Shown in pieces: positions 1 to 6,068 of a stretch of 7,394 bases of DNA. The DNA is from Thauera sp. (GTDB lineage: Bacteria; Pseudomonadota; Gammaproteobacteria; Burkholderiales; Rhodocyclaceae). Position numbers and translations under genes: made by a program. Location: contig JAKLLJ010000164.1 of assembly GCA_023150215.1 (NCBI GenBank), forward strand, positions 1 through 7,394, read 5' to 3'. Each line of letters starts with the position of its first letter. Position 1 is the first letter of the stretch. Below the pieces are notes generated by a model. It was not told the DNA's origin. It ran no database searches and worked only from the letters and a program-made list of their open reading frames with translations.

Positions 1-335
1 CATTGGTTTTCGCCACCGGGCACCTGAAGGACGACACTGTCGACCTCGACTGGCCGGCGCTCGCCCGCCCGCGCCAGACCGTGGTGATCTACATGGGGCT
101 GGGCGCACTCGAGATCATCTGTACGCAGCTGATCGGCCACGGACTGCCGGCCGACACCCCGGCGGCGGTCATCCATGCGGCAACCACGCCGCGCCAGTGC
201 GGCGTCCATGCGACGCTCGCAACCCTGCCCGGCGCCGTGCGCGATGCGGCGATACGCGCTCCGGCATTGATCATGATCGGCGAGGTGGTCGCGCTCGACC
301 CCGGCCTGGTGCTCGCCGTCGCGGCGGCAGGCTGA
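1..335 (+). CDS. cobA: Uroporphyrinogen-III C-methyltransferase, C-terminal part (5' end outside window)
   Basis: About 110 C-terminal residues are present, and the frame is open from the left edge to TGA at 333-335. Visible family features are a GHLKD segment near the start, the VVIYMG strand, an ATTPRQ segment, and a closing ALIMIGEVV strand. These match the C-terminal subdomain of SAM-dependent uroporphyrinogen-III methyltransferases. The enzyme methylates uroporphyrinogen III twice to precorrin-2, the cytoplasmic branch point to siroheme and cobalamin. The same domain forms the C-terminal half of the fused siroheme synthase CysG. With the N-terminus missing, a stand-alone CobA/SUMT cannot be told apart from a CysG fusion, so the symbol is tentative. 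The next gene lies 52 bases downstream on the same strand and appears to have its own -10 element. Confidence 0.88.
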   Translation, partial: LVFATGHLKDDTVDLDWPALARPRQTVVIYMGLGALEIICTQLIGHGLPADTPAAVIHAATTPRQCGVHATLATLPGAVRDAAIRAPALIMIGEVVALDPGLVLAVAAAG

Positions 336-351
336 AGCGCCCGCACCCGGG

Positions 352-357
352 TAAAAT
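352..357 (+). promoter_or_regulatory. Candidate -10 element for the CBS/DUF294 gene
   Basis: TAAAAT matches the sigma-70 -10 consensus at five of six positions. It lies 30 bases before the ATG at 388, in an otherwise very GC-rich gap. No good -35 hexamer is visible 16-18 bases upstream, where the sequence is the end of the preceding coding region. This is a weak single-box prediction. Confidence 0.35.
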
Positions 358-387
358 GACGCCATCGACGCGTCCCCGGGGGCATGC

Positions 388-1830
388 ATGGCAGAAGAGA
401 ACGAGTTCTTTCGTCCGATCCGGGAGATCGAGCAGCGCAGCGTGGTGAGCTGCGGCGCCGACGAACTGCTGGTCGACATCGTCGGCCGCATGCGCGAGAT
501 GAGCATCTCCTGCGTGGTCGTCGTCGAGGGCGAACGCCCCACCGCGATCCTCACCGACCGCGACCTGCGCAACAAGGTGATCGCCGCCGGCCGGGACCCC
601 GCGGGGCTCAGGGTGCGCGACGTGATGAGCGCGCCGGTAATCACGATCGGCGAGGAGGACGTGCTCTACGAGGCGCTCTACCGCATGTCGCGCCACGGCA
701 TCCACCGCCTGGTGGTGGTCGACCGCAAGGGCGCGCTCGCCGGCATCGTGACCGTCACCGACCTGCTGCGCCTGCAGGCGCACTCGCCCCATCAACTTGT
801 GGTGGACATCGAGAAGGCGGCCTCGATCGACGCACTGCGCGAGCTCCACCAGCGCATCCAGAAACTCATCATCCACCTCGCCGGAACGGGGATCGCGATC
901 CGCGAGATGGTGAAGCTGATCGCCAACCTCAACGACCAGGTGGTGATCCGGCTCATCGATCTGCTGCGCGCGGAGAAGTACCCCGACCTCATCGACGATT
1001 TCGCCTTTGTAGTGATGGGCAGCGAGGGGCGCGGCGAACAGACCCTTTCCACCGACCAGGACAACGCGATCATCTACGACGACAGCGTGAGCGGGGACGA
1101 ACTCGCCCGTCTCGAAGCTTTCTCGCAGGATCTCATCGCAGCCCTGATCTCGATCGGCGTGCCGCCCTGCCCGGGCGGCATCATGGCCAAAAACCGGGAA
1201 TGGCGGCGCAGCCTGTCCGGCTGGCGCCAGGAACTCACGCGCTGGCTGTCCGCAACGACGCCCGACAACGTGATGACCGGCAGCATGTTCATGGACCTGC
1301 GCCCGCTCTACGGTCGCACCGATCTCGTCGACGCCTTGCGCACCCACGCCTTCCATTACATGGCCAACGAACAGGGTTTCCTGGTGCGCATGGCCCAGAA
1401 CATGACCAACTTCGCCCCGCCGCTGGGCTGGTTCGGTCGCATCAAGGTTGAAAAATCCGGCCCCAACCGCGGCCAGATCGACGTCAAGAAAGCGGGCATC
1501 TTCGCGATCACCGACGGCGTCAAGGCGCTCGCGATCGAAGCCGGACGTCTGCAGGGCAGCACCCACGACCGCATGGAGGCCCTGGTCGAAGCCGGTGTGT
1601 TGAAGCCCGACCAGGCCGCCGACCTGCGCGCCGCATTCGATTTCCTCGTCCTGATGCGCCTGCAGGGACAGGTCGCAGCGCTGCGCAGCAACACCACGCC
1701 GAGCAACTACATTTCGCTCGAACACCTCAACGCGATGGAACAGGGCGAACTGCGCCTCGCGCTAGAAGGTGTCGCCAAGTTCCAGTCCTTCATCCAGCAT
1801 CACTTCAAGCTGCAGTTGCTGCGCAACTGA
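388..1830 (+). CDS. CBS-domain pair plus DUF294 putative nucleotidyltransferase
   Basis: A 480-residue soluble protein. Residues about 12-65 and 74-130 form two CBS repeats (LTDRDL at 55-60, the VRDVM...PVITI opening of the second repeat at 76-87, VTVTDLL at 121-127), which usually bind adenine nucleotides. Residues about 145-335 are a GlnD-like nucleotidyltransferase domain. Its signature is GSEGRGEQTLSTDQDNA at 211-227, with D223 and D225 as the expected metal ligands and D303 in FMDLRPL as a likely third carboxylate. Residues about 340-475 fit the helical DUF294 C-terminal domain. By analogy with GlnD it may transfer a nucleotide to a partner protein, but the family's substrate is unknown to me. 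Many relatives carry an N-terminal cyclic-nucleotide-binding domain, absent here. Often a DnaQ-like exonuclease gene is adjacent, also not seen. The start at 388 follows a GGGGG stretch at 378-382; the ATG at 384 is in another frame. Confidence 0.9.
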   Translation: MAEENEFFRPIREIEQRSVVSCGADELLVDIVGRMREMSISCVVVVEGERPTAILTDRDLRNKVIAAGRDPAGLRVRDVMSAPVITIGEEDVLYEALYRMSRHGIHRLVVVDRKGALAGIVTVTDLLRLQAHSPHQLVVDIEKAASIDALRELHQRIQKLIIHLAGTGIAIREMVKLIANLNDQVVIRLIDLLRAEKYPDLIDDFAFVVMGSEGRGEQTLSTDQDNAIIYDDSVSGDELARLEAFSQDLIAALISIGVPPCPGGIMAKNREWRRSLSGWRQELTRWLSATTPDNVMTGSMFMDLRPLYGRTDLVDALRTHAFHYMANEQGFLVRMAQNMTNFAPPLGWFGRIKVEKSGPNRGQIDVKKAGIFAITDGVKALAIEAGRLQGSTHDRMEALVEAGVLKPDQAADLRAAFDFLVLMRLQGQVAALRSNTTPSNYISLEHLNAMEQGELRLALEGVAKFQSFIQHHFKLQLLRN

Positions 1831-1845
1831 ACTGGAACAGCCCCT

Positions 1846-2760
1846 TCAGTCCTCGATCAATTGCCGATGAACGCAGATCGCGGTGGCGCGCGGCCGGACC
1901 GGACGACCGCGCGCTTGCAAATGCGCGCGGGTGAACGCGGCGCCGAACAGCAGGATCAATGACGAGTAGTTCACCCACAGCAGCAGCAGCACGAGCGATC
2001 CGGCCGCGCCGTAGGTGGACGCCGTGGCCGTCGTCGACAGGTAGACCGCGATCAGCGCACGTCCGAGCGTGAACAGCAGCGCGGTGACGAAAGCGCCCAG
2101 CAACACGTCCCGCCATTTCAGCACCACGTCCGGCAACACGCGAAAGATCGTCCCGAACAGGAGCGTGATCACCGTCAGCGAAACAGCCCAGTCCAGCCCG
2201 AGCACGACTGGCACCGGCACCGGCAGCCAGTCTTCGGCGAACGTGATCACGCCGCGCACGAACACGCTCAGGGTGAGCGAAACCAGCAGCACGAAACCGA
2301 TGCCCAACACCACGGCCAAGGACAGCAGGCGCGTCTTCAGATAGATGAAGACACTGCTGCGCGTCGGTCGCGGGGCGACGCCCCAGATCGCATTGAGCGC
2401 GTCCTGCATCTGGGTGAAGACGGTCGTGGCCCCGAACAGGATCGCGGCGAAGCCGGCGATGGTGGGCAGCAGCCCGCTGTGCTGGATGCGGCTGTTCTCC
2501 ACCGCGGTCTGAACCGCGGCCGCCGCCTCGGGCCCGATGGTCACCTGCAGGTGCTCGGCAATGCGGCCCTGGGCCGCACTTTCGCCGAGCACCAGACCGA
2601 CCAGCGTAACCGCGACGATCACCACCGGCGCCACCGAGAACACGGTGAAGAAGGCCAGCGCCGCGGCATGCACGAACACCTGCGCCTCGAGCCAAAGCGT
2701 CACTGTGGTCTTGATGACCGCAAACCAGTACTTCAGGACGGAAACGATCGGGCCAGCCAT
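1846..2760 (-). CDS. YihY/BrkB (virulence factor BrkB) family inner-membrane protein
   Basis: A 304-residue polytopic protein with about six hydrophobic segments, near residues 34-57, 97-118, 143-168, 183-207, 218-240 and 248-276. Family hallmarks include AALAFFTVFSVAPVV (33-47), FGATTVFTQMQDALNAIWG (109-127), DVLLGAFVTALLFTLGR (218-234) and YGAAGSLVLLLLWVNYSS (250-267). The short C-terminal tail is basic and presumably cytoplasmic. Members were once mis-assigned as RNase BN; their molecular function is still uncertain, and transport is suspected. The length is typical for the compact members. The start at 2760 is the first in-frame ATG. It lacks an obvious Shine-Dalgarno, and a -10-like TAACAT sits so close that the message could be nearly leaderless. 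The gene converges on the CBS/DUF294 gene across 15 bases. Confidence 0.9.
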   Translation of the reverse strand: MAGPIVSVLKYWFAVIKTTVTLWLEAQVFVHAAALAFFTVFSVAPVVIVAVTLVGLVLGESAAQGRIAEHLQVTIGPEAAAAVQTAVENSRIQHSGLLPTIAGFAAILFGATTVFTQMQDALNAIWGVAPRPTRSSVFIYLKTRLLSLAVVLGIGFVLLVSLTLSVFVRGVITFAEDWLPVPVPVVLGLDWAVSLTVITLLFGTIFRVLPDVVLKWRDVLLGAFVTALLFTLGRALIAVYLSTTATASTYGAAGSLVLLLLWVNYSSLILLFGAAFTRAHLQARGRPVRPRATAICVHRQLIED

Positions 2761-2761
2761 G

Positions 2762-2777
2762 GGCGGATGTTACCGCC
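2762..2777 (-). promoter_or_regulatory. Palindrome with embedded -10-like box before the yihY-type gene
   Basis: A perfect 5-base inverted repeat, GGCGG (2762-2766) and CCGCC (2773-2777), encloses six bases that read TAACAT on the minus strand. TAACAT matches the -10 consensus at four of six positions. The normal 6-7 base distance would put the transcription start at or next to the A of the ATG at 2760. A -35 match is weak (AAGACT about 18 bases upstream, at 2791-2796). The element may be promoter, repressor site or chance. Confidence 0.3.
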
Positions 2778-2846
2778 ATCTCCACACCGCAGTCTTCCGC
2801 CAGTCGAGCACGCGAAGCCCGCTCTGCATCCTCGCACGCAGGTCGG

Positions 2847-3062
2847 TCACAGTCCGCCGCATCGAGAGCCGCCGAAGATCACCTGGATCCGTTGCGACTG
2901 CAGCACGGCATCGCCAAACTCGACGAACCCTCTTCCGTCAGCGGGCGGAGTGGCAAGGCCCGTCACCGTGTCGCTCCCGCAGCGTGGAGCCCAGACGCTT
3001 CGCTCGCTCAGCAGGTATGCACCATACACGACGGCGACGCCGCCAACTCCGATCTCGCTCAT
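2847..3062 (-). CDS. Unidentified 71-codon ORF overlapping the chimeric ORF by ATGA
   Basis: I do not recognise a family. The ATG at 3060-3062 overlaps the TGA of the preceding ORF (3059-3061) in an ATGA arrangement, typical of translational coupling. The first 18 residues (MSEIGVGGVAVVYGAYLL) are small and hydrophobic and could be a membrane anchor or signal segment; the rest is Gly-rich with two cysteines (residues 28 and 68). Third codon positions are moderately GC-rich, consistent with but not proof of coding. Because the preceding ORF is a deletion chimera, this could equally be the damaged remainder of a gene that followed the SulP transporter, or a chance frame. The 84 bases between it and the yihY-type start hold only that gene's presumed promoter. 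Confidence 0.3.
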   Translation of the reverse strand: MSEIGVGGVAVVYGAYLLSERSVWAPRCGSDTVTGLATPPADGRGFVEFGDAVLQSQRIQVIFGGSRCGGL

Positions 3063-3736
3063 GAGCGCGACGACTCCGGGCGAGGTGCGACATCGGCAGT
3101 ACTTCGGGACGCCCAGGGAGGCGCAACACGAATGGCCATGGCCAGCTCCGGCTTGATGCTGGCCACCGCCTGGTAATGCGACAGGTGCACCTTGCCATTC
3201 AGTTCCTGCAGGAAATGCGAGCGCTCGATCTGATCCATTACCGGTCCCTTCACCTCGGAGAGGTGGAACGTGATCCCGCCGTCCTTCAGTCGGCGATTGA
3301 TCGCCTCCTGGCTTTCGAGGCCGGAGGCGTCGATCGTGTTCACTGCCGGGCACTCGAGAATCACATGACGCACCACCGGCATGAGCACCACCGTACCGAC
3401 GGCCACCAGCGGGATCAGTGCTCCGGCGAAACCGATGTCTCCGCCGGCCTTGCTCACCATCTGCTGGAGGAACGGTGCGCACGGCGCGAGGCTGGCGAGG
3501 AGGACCACGACCACGTAGGGCTCTGCCAGCGGGAGAACCCGCGTGATCAGATAGCCGAGCGCCGGCCCCAGCACCCAACCCCACACGAAGATCAGCGCCA
3601 TGGCCTTCTTGTTGCGCAAGGCCGCGACCACCTCCGGCATCTTGACCCGCAGGCCCATGGCGCCAAGGTTCGACACGGTGAAGATCAGCACCAGGGTCCC
3701 GAATGTGGCCTGAAGAAGCTGTATGAACTCATTCAT
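3059..3736 (-). CDS. Chimeric ORF: truncated bile-acid:Na+ symporter (SBF) family N-terminus fused to SulP-type STAS C-terminus
   Basis: The 225-codon frame has three parts. Residues 1 to about 120 match the start of bacterial SBF-family transporters: a short N-terminus, then about four hydrophobic segments (near 10-28, 44-66, 70-92 and 103-120) with family-like stretches such as VWGWVLGPALGYLIT (51-65) and LAPCAPFL (83-90). A complete SBF protein is about 300 residues with 9-10 helices, so over half is missing. Residues about 121-198 match the second half of a SulP anion-transporter STAS domain: VRHVILEC (122-129), NTIDASGLES (133-142) and FHLSEVKGPVMD (157-168). The transmembrane part of SulP and the first STAS strands are absent. 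Residues about 199-225 look like an unrelated tail. The start at 3736 has a good Shine-Dalgarno (AGAGGA, 3745-3750, 8-base spacing). The reading frame survives, but transport by four helices is unlikely. It is probably a deletion product, possibly expressed but non-functional; a selected fusion is the alternative. Confidence 0.75.
   Translation of the reverse strand: MNEFIQLLQATFGTLVLIFTVSNLGAMGLRVKMPEVVAALRNKKAMALIFVWGWVLGPALGYLITRVLPLAEPYVVVVLLASLAPCAPFLQQMVSKAGGDIGFAGALIPLVAVGTVVLMPVVRHVILECPAVNTIDASGLESQEAINRRLKDGGITFHLSEVKGPVMDQIERSHFLQELNGKVHLSHYQAVASIKPELAMAIRVAPPWASRSTADVAPRPESSRS
3364..3393. repeat. Near-perfect tandem 14/15-base repeat at the SBF-STAS joint
   Basis: CATGACGCACCACCG (3364-3378) is followed after one base by CATGAGCACCACCG (3380-3393). 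The copies are identical except for one missing base, and they share an exact 9-mer (GCACCACCG at 3370-3378 and 3385-3393). The pair lies exactly where the encoded protein changes from SBF to STAS similarity (codons about 116-124). This could be junctional homology from the deletion, or coincidence of Val/His-rich coding. Confidence 0.6.
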
Positions 3737-3750
3737 CGACGGATTCCTCT

Positions 3751-3768
3751 CATGCTGAAATGAGCATG
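3751..3768. repeat. Small perfect inverted repeat before the chimeric ORF
   Basis: CATGCT (3751-3756) and AGCATG (3763-3768) form a 6-base stem around a 6-base loop. It sits directly upstream (minus-strand sense) of the AGAGGA ribosome binding site of the chimeric ORF. There is no T tract, so a terminator is unlikely; it may slightly affect translation or be chance. Confidence 0.3.
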
Positions 3769-3799
3769 TCGTGTTGCTCGCGATGCCAGAAATCGCCTG

Positions 3800-3889
3800 T
3801 CACCGCACATCGGCGGCGTCCTTGCCGGCGCGCCCGAACACCTCGTCGATGATTGCCCGTACCCGTGCCACCAACTCGTTGTTGTGCTC
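3800..3889 (-). other. Short open frame continuing past the flavoprotein stop codon
   Basis: In the frame shifted relative to the flavoprotein, the 29 codons downstream of its TGA (3888-3890) read EHNNELVARVRAIIDEVF and onward to a TGA at 3800-3802. The peptide is amphipathic, charged and coding-like, with mostly G/C third positions. No ATG is available; possible starts are TTG at 3872-3874 or GTG at 3869-3871, neither with a convincing ribosome binding site. It could be the original C-terminal tail of the flavoprotein split off by a frameshift, a remnant of a deleted gene, or noise. No family recognised. Confidence 0.25.
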
Positions 3890-5582
3890 AGTCGCCCGCA
3901 AGCATCGCCCGGACGAGCATGCCGCCGGAAAGATTGCGCACCTTGAATCCGTTCTGAAGCAGGATCCGCGTCGCGTAGTAGGCCCGCTGCGCGGAGCGGC
4001 AGATGACCAGGATCTCGCGGTCACGCGGTAATTCGCCCAGGCGTTTGCGCAGTTGCGGCAGCGGGATGTTGACCGCGCCCGCCACGCTCTCGACCACCAG
4101 CTCCACCGGCTGACGCACGTCGAGCAGGAACGCCCCGTCCGCGTCGCTCCAATGGGCGAGTGGCATGTCGCCGTGCAGAACGTCGGCGGCGACCATTCCG
4201 GCGAAGTTGACGGCATCCTTGGCGCTGCCGAACTGCGGCGCGTAGCACAGCTCCGCCTCCTCCAGGTCGTACACGGTCGCACCCATCTGGATCGCCACCG
4301 CGAGCGCGCTGATGCGCTTATCCACCGCGGGACCATCGAGACCGACCGCCTGCGCACCGAGCAGTCGCCCGTCGGACTTGCGGAACAGCACCTTCAACCC
4401 GATCATCTTTGCGCCCGGGTAGTAGCCCGCATGCGAGTTCGGGAAGAGGTAGATCTTTTCGTAGTCGGTGTCACCGAGCCGCTCGAGCGTCTTCTCGCTG
4501 GCACCGGACCAGGCGGCCGCTCCACCGAAGAGGCCGATGATCGAAGTCCCCTGCGCGCCTCGGAAGCGCGCGCTGCGACCGGCGATCACGTCGGCCGCGA
4601 TACGCCCCTGCCGGTTTGCCGGACCCGCCAACGCGACGAGGCTCCACTGCCCGGTCACCACGTCCTGGACTTCGACCGCATCGCCAACGGCAAAGATGTC
4701 CGGATCGCTGGTGCGCATCTGCTCGTCGACACGGATGCCGCCGCGCTCGCCGATCGCGAGGCCCGCCGACTTGGCGAGTGCCGTGTCCGGGCGCACGCCG
4801 AGGGCGAGGATCACGAGGTCGGCCGGGAAGACCTTGCCGGACTTCGTCTGCACCTCGAGCGCGCCACCCTCCGCCTGCTTGAAGGCGGCAACCCCGTCGC
4901 CAAGCGCGAGGCGCACCCCGTGCTTCTTCAAGTGTTCCTCGACCAGACGGGCGAGTTCCCGATCGAGCGGCGCGAGGACCTGATCGAGCATCTCGACCAG
5001 CGTCACCTCGAACCCGGCATGGACCAGATTCTCGGCCGTCTCCAGGCCGATGAATCCGCCGCCGATCACGACCGCACGCCGCGCCGGCTTGACGAACTGC
5101 ATGCCGGAATAGTTGTACATGCCCGCGAGGAATTCCGTGCCGCGCTGGATCCACGCGCGGATCGTGCGCACATCGGGCACGGTGCGAACCTGGAAGATGC
5201 CCGGCAGGTCGATACCGGGCAGCGGCGGCCGCACCGACACCGCACCGGGCGCGAGCACCAGCTTGTCGTACGACTCCGTCGTCACCTCGCCGCTGGCGAC
5301 GTTGCGCAGTTGCACGGTCTTTGCCTTCGCATCGACGGCAATCGCCTCGCAGTTCGTGCGCGCGTCGATCTCGAACAGGGCGCGAAACGTCTCCACGCTG
5401 CTCACCAGCAGGCTTGACTCGTTCTCGATCACGCCCGAGATGTGATACGGCAGCCCGCAGTTGGCGTACGACAAGTACGGCCCGCGCTCCACCATCACGA
5501 TCTCCACCTTTTCGTCCAGCCTGCGCAGCCGCGCCGCACAGGACGCGCCGCCAGCCACTCCACCAACGATGACAACCTTCAT
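3888..5582 (-). CDS. FAD-dependent CoA-disulfide/polysulfide reductase-like protein with C-terminal rhodanese domain
   Basis: The 564-residue length fits CoADR-rhodanese fusions (CoADR-RHD/Npsr type). FAD-binding motif GGVAGGASCAARLRR lies at 7-21 and the NAD(P)H-binding motif GGGFIGLETAENL at 174-186. The second FAD motif, TSDPDIFAVGDAVE, is at 291-304. The single redox cysteine C42 sits in YANCGLPY, where CoA-disulfide reductases keep their CoA-linked cysteine. Tyrosines around 387/388 (HAGYYPGA) and 447 (CYAPQFGSAKDAVN) match conserved positions of the dimerisation domain. Residues about 475-564 form a rhodanese domain with LLDVR at 486-490 and active-site loop CRSAQRA starting at C528. 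The fusion is expected to use NAD(P)H to reduce CoA disulfide/persulfide or polysulfide, with the rhodanese delivering sulfane sulfur; the cytoplasm is the likely site, as no signal peptide is seen. The start at 5582 has AGGAGG at 5589-5594 with 6-base spacing. It heads the minus-strand cluster. Confidence 0.93.
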   Translation of the reverse strand: MKVVIVGGVAGGASCAARLRRLDEKVEIVMVERGPYLSYANCGLPYHISGVIENESSLLVSSVETFRALFEIDARTNCEAIAVDAKAKTVQLRNVASGEVTTESYDKLVLAPGAVSVRPPLPGIDLPGIFQVRTVPDVRTIRAWIQRGTEFLAGMYNYSGMQFVKPARRAVVIGGGFIGLETAENLVHAGFEVTLVEMLDQVLAPLDRELARLVEEHLKKHGVRLALGDGVAAFKQAEGGALEVQTKSGKVFPADLVILALGVRPDTALAKSAGLAIGERGGIRVDEQMRTSDPDIFAVGDAVEVQDVVTGQWSLVALAGPANRQGRIAADVIAGRSARFRGAQGTSIIGLFGGAAAWSGASEKTLERLGDTDYEKIYLFPNSHAGYYPGAKMIGLKVLFRKSDGRLLGAQAVGLDGPAVDKRISALAVAIQMGATVYDLEEAELCYAPQFGSAKDAVNFAGMVAADVLHGDMPLAHWSDADGAFLLDVRQPVELVVESVAGAVNIPLPQLRKRLGELPRDREILVICRSAQRAYYATRILLQNGFKVRNLSGGMLVRAMLAGD

Positions 5583-5731
5583 GCTGATCCTCCTGATATG
5601 AGACTTTCGACGCCGGGCAGTCGCTGCCGCGCCGATCTACAACAACACCGTGGCCTCGTCATTCACCACCACGCCCGCCCCGCGGGCTTGCGCACCGGGC
5701 CAGAGCCGCTTGCCTGGATGCCGTGGCGCGA

Positions 5732-5934
5732 TCACACCTCCTTGCGGGAGCGTAGCAAGCCGTAGATCCCACCGATCTATTTGTACTCCTCGCGGGTCCA
5801 GCCCAGTTCCTGGTCCACATTGCTCGCGGCCACCAGCGGGCAGTTGGCATAGAAGACCTCCTTCCAGTCCAGCGGGACGCAGTCGGTTCGCCTGCATCGC
5901 TCCGCCCGATCAACGCCCAGTCCTTCAACCCCTG
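5732..5934 (-). pseudogene. Decayed 3' end of an unidentified gene (frameshifts plus in-frame TAG)
   Basis: Protein-like segments appear in three successive minus-strand frames. First is GLKDWALIGR (about 5931-5902), next MQANRLRPAG (5897-5868). Then comes a strongly coding-like stretch from CTG at 5872 with pieces LDWKEVFYANCP and NVDQELGWTREEYK, ending at TAG 5777-5779. After the TAG the same frame continues as IGGIYGLLRSRKEV to a TGA at 5732-5734, which looks like the original C-terminus. So at least two frame changes and one nonsense codon are implied, and the 5' part of the gene is absent. I do not recognise the family. The remnant lies beside the AraC-type regulator and its putative operator, in the opposite orientation, so it was plausibly that regulator's target gene. 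From 5637 to 5731 I see nothing further except the approach to the flavoprotein gene. Confidence 0.55.
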
Positions 5935-6008
5935 ACAGGACGGCCTGGAGTCAGCGCGCTTATGCGCGGATAACGAGGATCATGCTGAACCTGTCCGGGG
6001 GCGTACGC

Positions 6009-6044
6009 TTGACATTTCGGGACACCGTCTGGACAGTTCGGGAC
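6009..6044. promoter_or_regulatory. Two direct repeats 21 bases apart, probable AraC-type operator overlapping a TTGACA box
   Basis: GACATTTCGGGAC (6011-6023) recurs as GACAGTTCGGGAC (6032-6044), 12 of 13 identical, with the centres 21 bases (two helical turns) apart. That arrangement is typical for AraC/XylS-family dimers. The first copy overlaps a consensus -35 TTGACA (6009-6014) on the plus strand. A plus-strand -10 at the right distance is poor (GACAGT, 6032-6037). In the other direction a CATGAT (5979-5984 on the minus strand) lies at a distance suited to activation of the decayed minus-strand gene. It may therefore serve autoregulation, target activation or both. Confidence 0.55.
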
Positions 6045-6068
6045 GCGCCCGTCGAACCGATATCGATC

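Noticed and set aside
271..1725. 484-codon open frame on the minus strand opposite the CBS/DUF294 gene
   Set aside because: It is an antisense shadow of a clearly recognisable plus-strand gene; its translation is His/Val/Asp-rich with no family features, as expected in high-GC DNA.
1826..1850. Inverted repeat ACTGAA...TTCAGT spanning the two convergent stop codons, as a shared terminator
   Set aside because: Only a 6-base AT-containing stem with a 13-base loop and no T tract; too weak to call a terminator.
1805..2785. 326-codon minus-strand frame overlapping the YihY/BrkB-family gene
   Set aside because: Out-of-frame Arg/Ala/Gly-rich translation, while the neighbouring frame gives a canonical membrane protein.
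4053..5417. 454-codon plus-strand open frame opposite the flavoprotein gene
   Set aside because: Antisense shadow: an Arg/His-rich translation without domains, lying against a complete CoADR-rhodanese protein on the other strand.
5735..5743. Perfect Shine-Dalgarno AAGGAGGTG on the minus strand
   Set aside because: It encodes the Lys-Glu-Val at the end of the decayed gene, and no usable start codon lies at a proper distance downstream, so it is probably coincidental.
5777..5779. In-frame TAG of the decayed gene as recoding (readthrough or pyrrolysine)
   Set aside because: Frame changes upstream and loss of the 5' part already show the gene is broken, and there is no sign of pyrrolysine machinery or a recoding structure.
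5982..6068. N-terminal 29-codon extension of the AraC-type regulator from ATG 5982
   Set aside because: The stretch runs through the TTGACA box and the operator-like repeats, has no family similarity, and its GAGG is only three bases from the ATG.
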